DNA of 54,215 nt. Origin: an uncultured Pseudomonadota bacterium (lineage in GTDB: Bacteria > Pseudomonadota > Alphaproteobacteria > RF32 > CAG-239). Of the stretch, positions 33,140 through 40,968 are shown piece after piece. The stretch is taken from assembly GCA_949300375.1 (NCBI GenBank), contig CASGEB010000006.1, forward strand, positions 1 through 54,215, read 5' to 3'. Under the pieces are notes generated by a model. That model ran no database searches. It was not told the DNA's origin and saw only the letters and a list, made by a program, of their open reading frames with translations. Position 1 is the stretch's first letter. Each line of letters opens with the position of its first letter. The position numbers and the translations under genes were made by a program.

Positions 33140-33850
33140 TTATTGTTCCAATTTGCTTTTTATCTTTTGAATTGCCGGTTTGACTTCCTGCTTGTCCAGC
33201 ACTTTCATCAGGCTGTAGGTTCCCTCTTCCGCAATCTGGTTGTTGTAAACATTGGACGTTGCCTCCAGCTTTTCGATATCTATATTCATATAGGCAAAAG
33301 CGCAGACAACCATATACAGAAAGGTTTCAAACAACCGCCGTCCAAAGCCAGGAGACGGCAGTACGGTGAACAAAAACGGCTTGAACAGGCGGACACAGGC
33401 AAAAGTAAAAACAGCAACAGCCGCCAGAATTCCCCAGACAGGGTAATGTCGGCTGATTGTCTGATATATTTCGCAAATGTAATCCCAATATTCGCGGCCT
33501 TCAAACAACAAAGCGGTATTAAAGTCTCTCCACAGCAAAATGCCGGCCGTTTCTTCGACTGTTGTCAGAAAAACATAAAGGCTGAACGCGCTGACAGTAA
33601 TGAGCCGGTCGGCAGTGGAATTTTGCCATCCGGGCGGCAGAAAAAGAAGGTAAAACACATACGGAAGCATTAAATACAGAGTGGATACGGCCGTTGTCAG
33701 CAGCAAGACGCCTGAGGTTTTGACCATACTGAAAAAGCTTAAGTCAAGTTCCTGATATTTGAGAAAAGCCAAAATCAGCAGTTCAAGGGCTTCTATAAGC
33801 AGGCTGAACATTAATACCGGTATCAGCCGTCTGACAATAAACGAATTCAT
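33140..33850 (-). CDS. Membrane protein resembling the N-terminal domain of LTA synthase-like phosphotransferases
   Basis: 236 residues, about five helices. The segment VEETAGILLWRDFNTALLFE with DYICEIYQTISRHYP resembles the loop region of proteobacterial LTA-synthase/phosphoglycerol transferases (E..LFW.EF..RFNF...DY..Y..EVI.NI..SYP), and NNQIAEEGTYSLMKVL resembles the stretch that joins the membrane domain to the sulfatase-type catalytic domain. That catalytic domain is missing: the gene stops about 30 residues later and no remnant follows, as the next gene starts at once. Either a stand-alone membrane module or an old truncation. Similarity is by eye. Confidence 0.5.
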   Translation of the reverse strand: MNSFIVRRLIPVLMFSLLIEALELLILAFLKYQELDLSFFSMVKTSGVLLLTTAVSTLYLMLPYVFYLLFLPPGWQNSTADRLITVSAFSLYVFLTTVEETAGILLWRDFNTALLFEGREYWDYICEIYQTISRHYPVWGILAAVAVFTFACVRLFKPFLFTVLPSPGFGRRLFETFLYMVVCAFAYMNIDIEKLEATSNVYNNQIAEEGTYSLMKVLDKQEVKPAIQKIKSKLEQ

Positions 33851-33987
33851 CTTTTGTTATTTCCCTGCGAGTTATTGTTAGCAAGATTATATGTTTACTC
33901 AACTGCTGGCAAGTGTTTTTTCCTGATGCTCACAGCAAAACATTTCTGCTTATCTACAAAGCATATATTGACAAAATTTTTGAAATT

Positions 33988-34299
33988 TCAAGAATTAAAA
34001 AGATTTTTGATGCTGGTGAGGAGTTTTATATGGCTGTCTTGCAGGCCATGCCCGGCCAGTTGATGTCCGATATCGGTAGCTGCACTCCGAAAGTAATGCG
34101 TAATAAACAGACGGGTGGCATAGCTCAGGCCGATTTCCGGTTTTTTATGTTCTCTGATTTTTTCAATCATATAGTTACGGGAAACTTTTTCTTTTTTGCA
34201 AATTTCTTTTAAGGCTTCCCATTCCATAACGCACAAGCGCATACTGGTGCGGCGGTCTTTTAAAACAATTATCCGGTTGCAAAGTTTTGTGTTGTTCAT
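33988..34299 (-). CDS. RHH_4-type ribbon-helix-helix protein
   Basis: 103 residues. The RHH pattern is clear: RRTSMRLCVMEWEALKEI, then helix VSRNYMIEKIRE, and the family-specific tail GLSYATRLFITHYFRSAAT, as in the alphaproteobacterial RHH_4 (COG4321) proteins. Probable DNA-binding regulator. An in-frame ATG at 34309-34311 would add four residues; I use the ATG at 34297-34299 preceded by GGTG. Single gene with an AT-rich upstream region (34312-34461). Confidence 0.78.
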   Translation of the reverse strand: MNNTKLCNRIIVLKDRRTSMRLCVMEWEALKEICKKEKVSRNYMIEKIREHKKPEIGLSYATRLFITHYFRSAATDIGHQLAGHGLQDSHIKLLTSIKNLFNS

Positions 34300-34461
34300 A
34301 TAGCGCACCATAAAGTTGTTGTTTTGAGTTTCTTAGATACTATATTATTTATTTTTATATTACAACTATAAAATTTAAATAATATAATATATTGTATCAT
34401 TAATAGGAAAAAGACATAATATTTTATGATTGCTGTTTTTAGCCGCAGCTGAGAATCGGAA

Positions 34462-35352
34462 TTAATGAAGCTCAAAACAAATGAGATCATATTTTTTTAG
34501 GAATTTTATCGGTTTATAGTTCATTTTTACCCGGCGCAGCCCCGGGTCGTTCATATCCTGTTCCCGGTTAACAAGCCGGCAATCGGGGTTGTTTTCCAGA
34601 AAAAGCTGGTTTATGGCGGCATAGGCACCTTTATAATTATACAAGGCTTTTTCAAAGTGAATAATCATTTCCTGCGGAGCGACATTCTCGGCAACCGTAT
34701 AGGCAACGATTTCGCCATTGACGCGCAGAATTCCGCCATGCAGCCGGTCGTTAAAAACGTGCCAGTGTTCTAAAATTCTGTGAATCGCTTTATTTTCTTC
34801 CAGCAGACATCCTTCGGCTGCATTTTCCGGCTGGGAGAGCCAGTTTTTTTGAAAAGCGCAGAGTTCCGGAATATCTTTGGGGGTTATTGTATGGTATTCA
34901 TAATCGTACATTTCCTTAAACTGATTGGCGGCTTTTCTTTTGCTGCGGTATTTTTGCCCCGAAAGTGCGGCTAGCTCGGCCGCATCATAAATATATTCCC
35001 AGTTGCCGCGGTCTTCTTTTATGAATATCCGTCCCGGATAGCCTTTTTTTATCCGTTCGGCCAGGTTTTCCGGTATGCGGTGGAATTTGAGACAGCCTTC
35101 GCTGAACAGGCTCATTCTTTGCGGCCAGTTTTCCTGCTGCCATTTTCCTATCGGCGAATACATATGGCAATGGTGCCGTCCGCGGCTGCATATCCAGCAT
35201 AAGTCATCATCATAATCCAGTTCAAAGTGGTATTTGTCATTCCACCCCCACATATTGATAAAAGAATAGTCAGCGCTTTTGTCCCGGCAGCGGTCATAAT
35301 ACCGCCGGTAACGTTCGTAATCTTCCAATGCTAGCGGGTGAAACGGCGTCAT
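34462..35352 (-). CDS. DUF2156-domain protein (GNAT-like acyltransferase fold)
   Basis: 296 residues. Reads as a DUF2156/COG4866 protein: F(x)PLALEDYERYRRYY at the start, DYSFINMWGWNDKYHFEL, and the C-terminal ALYNYKGAYAAINQLFLEN with REQDMNDPGLRRVKMNYKP, where the last block is nearly diagnostic. The fold is related to the C-terminal domain of phosphatidylglycerol lysyltransferases and may transfer aminoacyl or acyl groups. Start at 35352 (ATGA overlap with the lipoprotein gene stop); the frame extends 7 codons further. Confidence 0.8.
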   Translation of the reverse strand: MTPFHPLALEDYERYRRYYDRCRDKSADYSFINMWGWNDKYHFELDYDDDLCWICSRGRHHCHMYSPIGKWQQENWPQRMSLFSEGCLKFHRIPENLAERIKKGYPGRIFIKEDRGNWEYIYDAAELAALSGQKYRSKRKAANQFKEMYDYEYHTITPKDIPELCAFQKNWLSQPENAAEGCLLEENKAIHRILEHWHVFNDRLHGGILRVNGEIVAYTVAENVAPQEMIIHFEKALYNYKGAYAAINQLFLENNPDCRLVNREQDMNDPGLRRVKMNYKPIKFLKKYDLICFELH

Positions 35353-35735
35353 AATTCTTTCCCGCTGACGCAATCGTCGCCGTTAAAGCTGTAAGAAACG
35401 ACGGTGCCGTTGCGAATGGTAAATGACGTCCGGCAATAATAGGTTGTAAAATTGCCATTGGACGGATAGCCGTAATTGTCTGTTGTAACGGCCGGATAAT
35501 AGACCTCATTGCTGTAAGGCTCCGTTTCGCCGTCAACCGGTTTGGCAAAAGTTTTGGCATAGGTCGCAACTTTTTCATCCGGGGTCAGGTAAAGCGTGTT
35601 GTCCGGCGTTCCCCAGCTTTTATAAAGGCTCAGTTCGCTCTGCCCCACCCATTCTTGCAGTCCGGCGGCATAGTTATCGGAATTGGCGGCGGCGCACCCG
35701 GTCAGGGTTAACAGCATTAAAAGAACATAACGCAT
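35349..35735 (-). CDS. Small lipoprotein
   Basis: 128 residues with a lipoprotein signal (lipobox LTGC, Cys14). The mature part contains a repeated tyrosine-rich segment (NEVYYPAVTTDNYGYPSNG) and ends in two cysteines (YYCRTSFTI and DDCVSGKEL) that could bond. The SLYKSWGTPDNTLYLTPDEK stretch resembles small alphaproteobacterial outer-membrane lipoproteins with a SmpA/BamE-like start. Coupled to the DUF2156 gene. Function unknown. Confidence 0.7.
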   Translation of the reverse strand: MRYVLLMLLTLTGCAAANSDNYAAGLQEWVGQSELSLYKSWGTPDNTLYLTPDEKVATYAKTFAKPVDGETEPYSNEVYYPAVTTDNYGYPSNGNFTTYYCRTSFTIRNGTVVSYSFNGDDCVSGKEL

Positions 35736-35811
35736 TGGCTTTCTCCTCTATCAGCCAGATTTAATATTCGTTCGGCAACAGACAACCTAGCCGTTTGGAT
35801 ATTTTTAAGAG

Positions 35812-37113
35812 CTATACAATGCTGATGGGAGCGGAGGTTTTGTGCTGAAGTTTGGAAAGATTGGCTTCGTTGATTTTGAGCTTGAGGCAGATGTTTTCGC
35901 CGGTTATCCGGGTATCCAGAATCAGGGCGTTTTGATGCAGCCAGGCCAGCAAAGCGCCATCGGCGGCCGGAACGTTTAACCGGATAGTCTTGTTCTGTGC
36001 GGTTAAAATTTCATCCAGTTTATGCAAAAAGTTCTCAATTCCTTCTCCGGTCAAGGCCGATACCGGCAAGGTGTTTTTCTTTTTCAGATGTTTTAAGCTC
36101 TCCCGCCGCTCGGTTGAAAGCAAATCTGTTTTGTTCAGCAGTTCTATATAATTTTCCTTTTCGTCCACATTTTCCAGCCCCAGACTTTTCAAAACGGAGA
36201 GGACGTCTTTGCGCTGAACAGCGGTATTTTCATTGGCAATATCGCGGACATGGACAATAATATCGGCGGCCAGCACCTCTTCCAACGTGGCGCGGAATGA
36301 CATAATCAGCTCATGCGGCAGATCGGAGATAAAGCCGACGGTATCCGACAAGATAACCTCTCTTCCCGACGGCAGCTTTATTTTGCGCAGCGTGTTATCC
36401 AGGGTGGCAAAAAGCAGATTTTCGGCAAAAACCCCGGCGTCGGCAATGCGGTTGAACAGTGAGGATTTTCCGGCATTGGTATAGCCAACCAAAGCAATGA
36501 CCGGGTAAGGCACTTTTTGACGGGCGCCGCGCTGCAGACCGCGGGTTTGTTTTACCTTTTCCAATTCTTTTTTGATGCGGACGATTTTATTGTCAATAAT
36601 ACGCCGGTCAAGCTCAATCTGGGTTTCGCCCGGTCCGCCCAGAAAACCGGCGCCGCCACGCTGGCGTTCCAAGTGTGTCCAACTGCGCACCAGGCGGCTG
36701 CGCTGATATGTTAAATGGGCAAGTTCAACCTGCAATTTTCCTTCGCTGGTCTGAGCGCGTTCGCCAAAAATTTCAAGGATTAACGCCGTCCGGTCAATAA
36801 CCTTGATATTCAGCTCTTTTTCCAGGTTGCGCTGTTGTATCGGCGTAAGCGACGCATCCACAATCAGAAGTTCTGTTTTGGACAGCGCCGGCCGCAGTTT
36901 ATCCAATATACCGCGGCTGAAGAACATACCCGGTTTGATTTCCCGGACTTTGACTATTTCCCGATGAACCACTTCCAAATTGATGGCCAAAGCCAGACCA
37001 CAAGCCTCTTCCAACCGGGCATCTGCTGAAAGCTCTATGTTTCTGCCGCTTATGTCGGGATAAATAACGCAGGCACAGACTTTTTTATCGGAATTTATTT
37101 CAACAAACGGCAA
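35812..37113 (-). CDS. hflX: HflX, ribosome-associated GTPase
   Basis: 433 residues. N-terminal HflX domain (ELLIVDASLTPIQQRNLEK, GPGETQIELDRR), then GTPase motifs GYTNAGKSS (G1), DTVGF (G3) and NKTD (G4), C-terminal domain. Splits stalled 70S ribosomes in known cases. Follows hfq by 3 bp as in nearly all proteobacteria. Confidence 0.95.
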   Translation of the reverse strand: MPFVEINSDKKVCACVIYPDISGRNIELSADARLEEACGLALAINLEVVHREIVKVREIKPGMFFSRGILDKLRPALSKTELLIVDASLTPIQQRNLEKELNIKVIDRTALILEIFGERAQTSEGKLQVELAHLTYQRSRLVRSWTHLERQRGGAGFLGGPGETQIELDRRIIDNKIVRIKKELEKVKQTRGLQRGARQKVPYPVIALVGYTNAGKSSLFNRIADAGVFAENLLFATLDNTLRKIKLPSGREVILSDTVGFISDLPHELIMSFRATLEEVLAADIIVHVRDIANENTAVQRKDVLSVLKSLGLENVDEKENYIELLNKTDLLSTERRESLKHLKKKNTLPVSALTGEGIENFLHKLDEILTAQNKTIRLNVPAADGALLAWLHQNALILDTRITGENICLKLKINEANLSKLQHKTSAPISIV

Positions 37114-37116
37114 GGC

Positions 37117-37347
37117 TTATGCTTCGTTTTCTTTGATTTCAATGTCGATTGCTTCGGCCGGCATAATTGTCGATACCGCATGCTTATAAATCAACTGAGT
37201 ATGCCCGTCCCTTCTCAACAGCAGAGAAAAGCTGTCAAACCAGGTGATTATGCCCTGCAGTTTTACCCCGTTAACCAGAAAAACAGTAACGGAAATTTTG
37301 TTTTTGCGGATATTATCCAAAAAATCATCCTGAACATTCTGAGACAT
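37117..37347 (-). CDS. hfq: Hfq, RNA chaperone
   Basis: 76 residues: Sm1 motif region ([20 protein letters not shown]) and Sm2 motif [11 protein letters not shown]. Hexameric; pairs small RNAs with mRNA. Family-normal core with a short acidic tail. Its presence supports small-RNA regulation, relevant to the candidate at 8760-8866. Confidence 0.96.
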   Translation of the reverse strand: MSQNVQDDFLDNIRKNKISVTVFLVNGVKLQGIITWFDSFSLLLRRDGHTQLIYKHAVSTIMPAEAIDIEIKENEA

Positions 37348-37401
37348 CTTTTTTTTCCTCTTGTTTATTTGTTTTTATTAGTTTAACAACATTTTCTTTT
37401 A

Positions 37402-38040
37402 TTAGTAAAGCATTGATTGCAATAACGGTATAAAATCTTTTAAAGACCGGAGCCTGTAATCCGGCTGCGGCCCCACATAACGGCCGTAACTTTTTACCAC
37501 TATTGCCGGACATCCCCAGGTTCGCGCCATTTCAACGTCTAAAGCGCCATCCCCGAGCACCAGCATTTCTTCCGCCGGCGGAATTTTTCCACAAAACAAC
37601 CCGGCGCAGGCGGCGGCTTCATTTTTATTGCTTATATAATCTCCTGAGCCGCAGATTTTTACAAAATAGCCTGTCCAGCCGCAATATTCTATTTCCCGGC
37701 GTAAAATTTCACTATCTTTGGAACTTTGGATATAGCATTTTATATTTTTTTGGCGGCAAAAGTTCAAAATATCTTCTGCTCCGCGGCGTTTGGAAACGTA
37801 TTTCAGGTGATTTTGCCGCATAAAATTATAAAAATATTGTTTTGCCGTCGTTCTGATATCCGGCGCAAAAACCAGTTCAAAGATGTTTTTGTCGGGATGG
37901 GCGGCGCAGACTTCCCTGATGTGCTGATAATTTATATTTTTGATATGGAAATGCGCAAAGGTTTCTTCAAAAGATTTTTTCAAAAACCGCACGGTATTTA
38001 CCAAAGTGCCGTCCCAGTCAAAAATAATATGCTTTATCAT
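37402..38040 (-). CDS. HAD-family hydrolase
   Basis: 212 residues, phosphoglycolate phosphatase-like subfamily. Motif I FDWDGTLVNT (nucleophile and acid Asp), motif II around YIQSSKDSEIL, a Lys in YISNKNEAAA, motif III/IV VLGDGALDVEMA. Substrate unknown. Inserted between trkA (19 bp) and hfq (54 bp), a place where alphaproteobacteria often have other genes. Confidence 0.85.
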   Translation of the reverse strand: MIKHIIFDWDGTLVNTVRFLKKSFEETFAHFHIKNINYQHIREVCAAHPDKNIFELVFAPDIRTTAKQYFYNFMRQNHLKYVSKRRGAEDILNFCRQKNIKCYIQSSKDSEILRREIEYCGWTGYFVKICGSGDYISNKNEAAACAGLFCGKIPPAEEMLVLGDGALDVEMARTWGCPAIVVKSYGRYVGPQPDYRLRSLKDFIPLLQSMLY

Positions 38041-38059
38041 CAGTCCCCGCGTTATTGTT

Positions 38060-39415
38060 TTAAGAAAAAAGTTTTTCGGCCTTTTTTACCGCATCAGCTC
38101 CGATATAAACGACAAACCGGTCATTCAGCCTGATTTTTTCATCGGGCGGCGGAAAAGATATGTTTTCATCGCGGTAAAGCGCGCATATTTTGCTGTTTGG
38201 CGGCATTTTTAACGATGAAAGCTTTTTTTCCAACAGTTTTGAATTTTCCGTGATTTTGACCTCCCAAATTTCCCCAAAGCCCCGGCCGAGAGAATGAGCC
38301 TTGATAATCCGGGCTTTGCGAATTTCTTTGAGAATATTGGAGATTGTTACGGACGAGCGGTCAACCCAGACATTATCCGGCGTATCCAACAGGCTGGTAT
38401 AAGCCCGGGAGTTGATTAACGAGATTGTCGATGTGGCACCCAGCGATTTTGCCAGCAGCGGAAACAGCATATTGTCTTTGTCAGATTCCGTGATGCTGAC
38501 GGCAACATCGGCGTTTTCCACGCCGGCTTCCTGAATGATGGCATCATTCATAAATTCTCCGTTGATGACAGACGTCCGGTTCAGATATTTGGCCAGATAT
38601 CGGGCTTCTTTGGCATCGGATTCCACAATTTTTATGCTCAAAATATTATCATCACGTTCCAGTTTCCGCGCCAGGTTAAGCGCAACCCGGCCGCCGCCGA
38701 AGATAACAACCCTTTCTACCATCGGTTTATCGAGGTCAAAAGCATGAATTGCATCGTATAATTTTGTTTTTTCGACTAAAAAATAAACGTCGTCACCTTC
38801 GTTTAATATATCTTCGTCGCGCGGGACAAAAGACGTTCCGCCGCGGATGATATTGACAAATGAGACGTCCAGTTCCGGCGCCAGCAGAGAAAGTTGGCCT
38901 AACGGCGTTTTTATCAAGGGGCATTTTTTGCCACAACGCAGACCGACAAGTTTTAAATTTTCATTGCACAATACCAGATTTTCCAAAGCTCCCGGGAGTT
39001 TTATCAGATTATAAACGGCTGATGCTATGGAACTGTCCGGAGAGATAATCAGATCCATCGGAGAATTGCTGCTGTTATACAGATCAGCCCAATCCGGCGA
39101 AAAAAATTCTTCATTATCCAGGCGGGCAATCTTTTCGGGAATGTCAAACAAAGTATGCGCCAGCTGGCAGGCTACGATGTTGACCTCATCGCTGTCGGTA
39201 ACAGCCAAAAGCAGATCTGTGCCGCCGGCATTTGCATTTTTTAAAGTTCCGGGATGGGAGACTGAACCCAAAATCGGGCGGACATCCCAGTTTTTGGAGA
39301 TTTCATCAAGGTTTTTGGAATTGTTGTCAATGACGACAATATCATTGCTGCCCTGGGTCAGATAGCCGATAATGCTGGCTCCGATATTGCCGGCGCCTCC
39401 GATTATTATCTTCAT
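38060..39415 (-). CDS. trkA: TrkA, NAD-binding potassium uptake regulator
   Basis: 451 residues with two TrkA-N Rossmann halves (GGAGNIGASIIGYL at the N-terminus; FGGGRVALNLARKL near residue 235) each followed by a TrkA-C domain. Gates TrkH from the cytoplasm in response to nucleotides. In alphaproteobacteria it normally follows ntrX; here it directly follows dusB (12 bp). Confidence 0.93.
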   Translation of the reverse strand: MKIIIGGAGNIGASIIGYLTQGSNDIVVIDNNSKNLDEISKNWDVRPILGSVSHPGTLKNANAGGTDLLLAVTDSDEVNIVACQLAHTLFDIPEKIARLDNEEFFSPDWADLYNSSNSPMDLIISPDSSIASAVYNLIKLPGALENLVLCNENLKLVGLRCGKKCPLIKTPLGQLSLLAPELDVSFVNIIRGGTSFVPRDEDILNEGDDVYFLVEKTKLYDAIHAFDLDKPMVERVVIFGGGRVALNLARKLERDDNILSIKIVESDAKEARYLAKYLNRTSVINGEFMNDAIIQEAGVENADVAVSITESDKDNMLFPLLAKSLGATSTISLINSRAYTSLLDTPDNVWVDRSSVTISNILKEIRKARIIKAHSLGRGFGEIWEVKITENSKLLEKKLSSLKMPPNSKICALYRDENISFPPPDEKIRLNDRFVVYIGADAVKKAEKLFS

Positions 39416-39427
39416 AATTTGTCTTTC

Positions 39428-40396
39428 CTAAATTTTCGAACAATTGTTGAAATAATCATCAATGGCCGAAAATGCATCTGCAAAATTTTCTATTTTGACA
39501 TAGCTCTCCCGAAAACGCCGGGCGTCCCGCAGGTTTTTGCTGTACCAGCACACATATTTGCGGGACAAAGGCAATGCCAATTTTTCTCCATAATAGGCGA
39601 TTAATTCTTTAATATGCGTTAACAGGATTTCTTTTGTTTGGAAAACTGTCGGTTCGGGAAGCAATTCGCCTTTTTCCAGATAATGATGGCAGGCGTTGAC
39701 CAGCCAGGGCGCTCCCAACGCTGCGCGTCCGATCATTACGCCGTCAACCCCTGTGTAGTCTATCATTTCCCGGGCTTTTTGCGGTGAAGTTACATCTCCG
39801 TTGCCGATTACCGGAATTTTTACGGCATTTTTGACTTCGGCAATAATATCCCAATCTGCCGTTCCGGCATAAAAATCGCTGCGCGCCCGCCCATGCACCG
39901 TAATATAAGACGCTCCGCTCTGCTCGCACATTCTGGCCGTGTCAACCGCGTTAATGTGGTTATTGTCCCAGCCTTTGCGAAATTTGACGCTGACTTTTAA
40001 CGGCGTTGCTTTGACAACGCTTTCTATGATTTTTCCGGCCAGGGGCAAATCTTTTAACAATGCAGAGCCGGAATTGTTGTTGACGATTTTCTTAACGGGA
40101 CAGCCCATATTGATATCCAGAGAAAACGCGCCCAAACCGGCCACCAATTTGGCCGCATCGGCAAACAAAACCGGGGCGCCGCCAACCAGTTGGACGATGA
40201 CGGGATAAGGTTCATCCCGGACATCGGCGATTTTGCAGCTTTTCGGGTTGTGCCGCTGTATGGCATTGACGGCCACCATCTCGGAGACAATATTTCCGCT
40301 GCCGAGCGAGGCGACGAGCTTTCTCATCGGCTTATCGGTGATTCCGGCCATCGGAGCCAGAAATACCCTGCTTTTGAAGTCCATATTTCCTATCAT
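39428..40396 (-). CDS. dusB: DusB, tRNA-dihydrouridine synthase
   Basis: 322 residues, FMN-dependent TIM barrel. FLAPMAGITDKPMRKL, catalytic cysteine in NMGCPVKKIVNN, HGRARSDFY, GNGDVTSP and MIGRAALGAPW are all family hallmarks. Reduces uridine in tRNA D-loops. Its ATG overlaps the stop of the upstream gene (ATGA); a second ATG at 40382-40384 with AGGA is also possible. This is the old nifR3 position, next to which ntrBC would be expected. Confidence 0.93.
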   Translation of the reverse strand: MIGNMDFKSRVFLAPMAGITDKPMRKLVASLGSGNIVSEMVAVNAIQRHNPKSCKIADVRDEPYPVIVQLVGGAPVLFADAAKLVAGLGAFSLDINMGCPVKKIVNNNSGSALLKDLPLAGKIIESVVKATPLKVSVKFRKGWDNNHINAVDTARMCEQSGASYITVHGRARSDFYAGTADWDIIAEVKNAVKIPVIGNGDVTSPQKAREMIDYTGVDGVMIGRAALGAPWLVNACHHYLEKGELLPEPTVFQTKEILLTHIKELIAYYGEKLALPLSRKYVCWYSKNLRDARRFRESYVKIENFADAFSAIDDYFNNCSKI

Positions 40397-40956
40397 ATTC
40401 TAAAATCAAAGCTCCGGTTGTTCGGGTGCATTAAATCAATGGTAATTTTAGGCTCTTTATTGATATTGAAAACAAAATTGTATGTTTCGCTGGCATATCT
40501 GGCATTTTGAGCGGTATTCCAACCGGAGAACCAGTTATCATCAGCCGAAAAAACGCCGGCGTTTTCATATATCAAACTGATTTGCCGGGCGGAATATTGC
40601 GGCAAATATGCCTGCATTTCATCTAAAAAACTTTGTTTTTCAATTTCTTGAATATCTTTTGTTAATTCTTTTTCTGTTGAATCTTTTTCAACCTCTTGTT
40701 TTGGCGTTTTATTTTCTTTTGGCTTTATAAAATCAGGTTGTGAGACGATTTTTTGCAATGTAAATGCGGAACCAGGGGAAAGATAGCTTACCGTCAGGCC
40801 GTTTATCTCCGGCGAGGCCTTGACGTCCATACTCCCCCAAGACCGGGAATTGTCGTCCCGGGCATTTTCTTCCGTCCGTGATTTGATGCGGCCGACTGAT
40901 GAGGATATCTCATCATATATGCGGTTTAAGCTATATTCAGCCGAAGAAATCTGCAT
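40393..40956 (-). CDS. Uncharacterised protein, 187 residues
   Basis: Family not recognised. A heptad-like start (YSLNRIYDEISSSVGRI), a region with GLTVSYLSPGSAFTLQKIV, then a Lys/Glu-rich linker (about 78-105), and a C-terminal part with QAYLPQYSARQISLIYEN and an aromatic-rich WFSGWNTAQNARYASETYNF. No signal peptide. Located between the giant coiled-coil gene (12 bp) and dusB (4-bp overlap), so in the same transcript. Confidence 0.7.
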   Translation of the reverse strand: MQISSAEYSLNRIYDEISSSVGRIKSRTEENARDDNSRSWGSMDVKASPEINGLTVSYLSPGSAFTLQKIVSQPDFIKPKENKTPKQEVEKDSTEKELTKDIQEIEKQSFLDEMQAYLPQYSARQISLIYENAGVFSADDNWFSGWNTAQNARYASETYNFVFNINKEPKITIDLMHPNNRSFDFRI

Positions 40957-40968
40957 CCGTTCCGCCTA

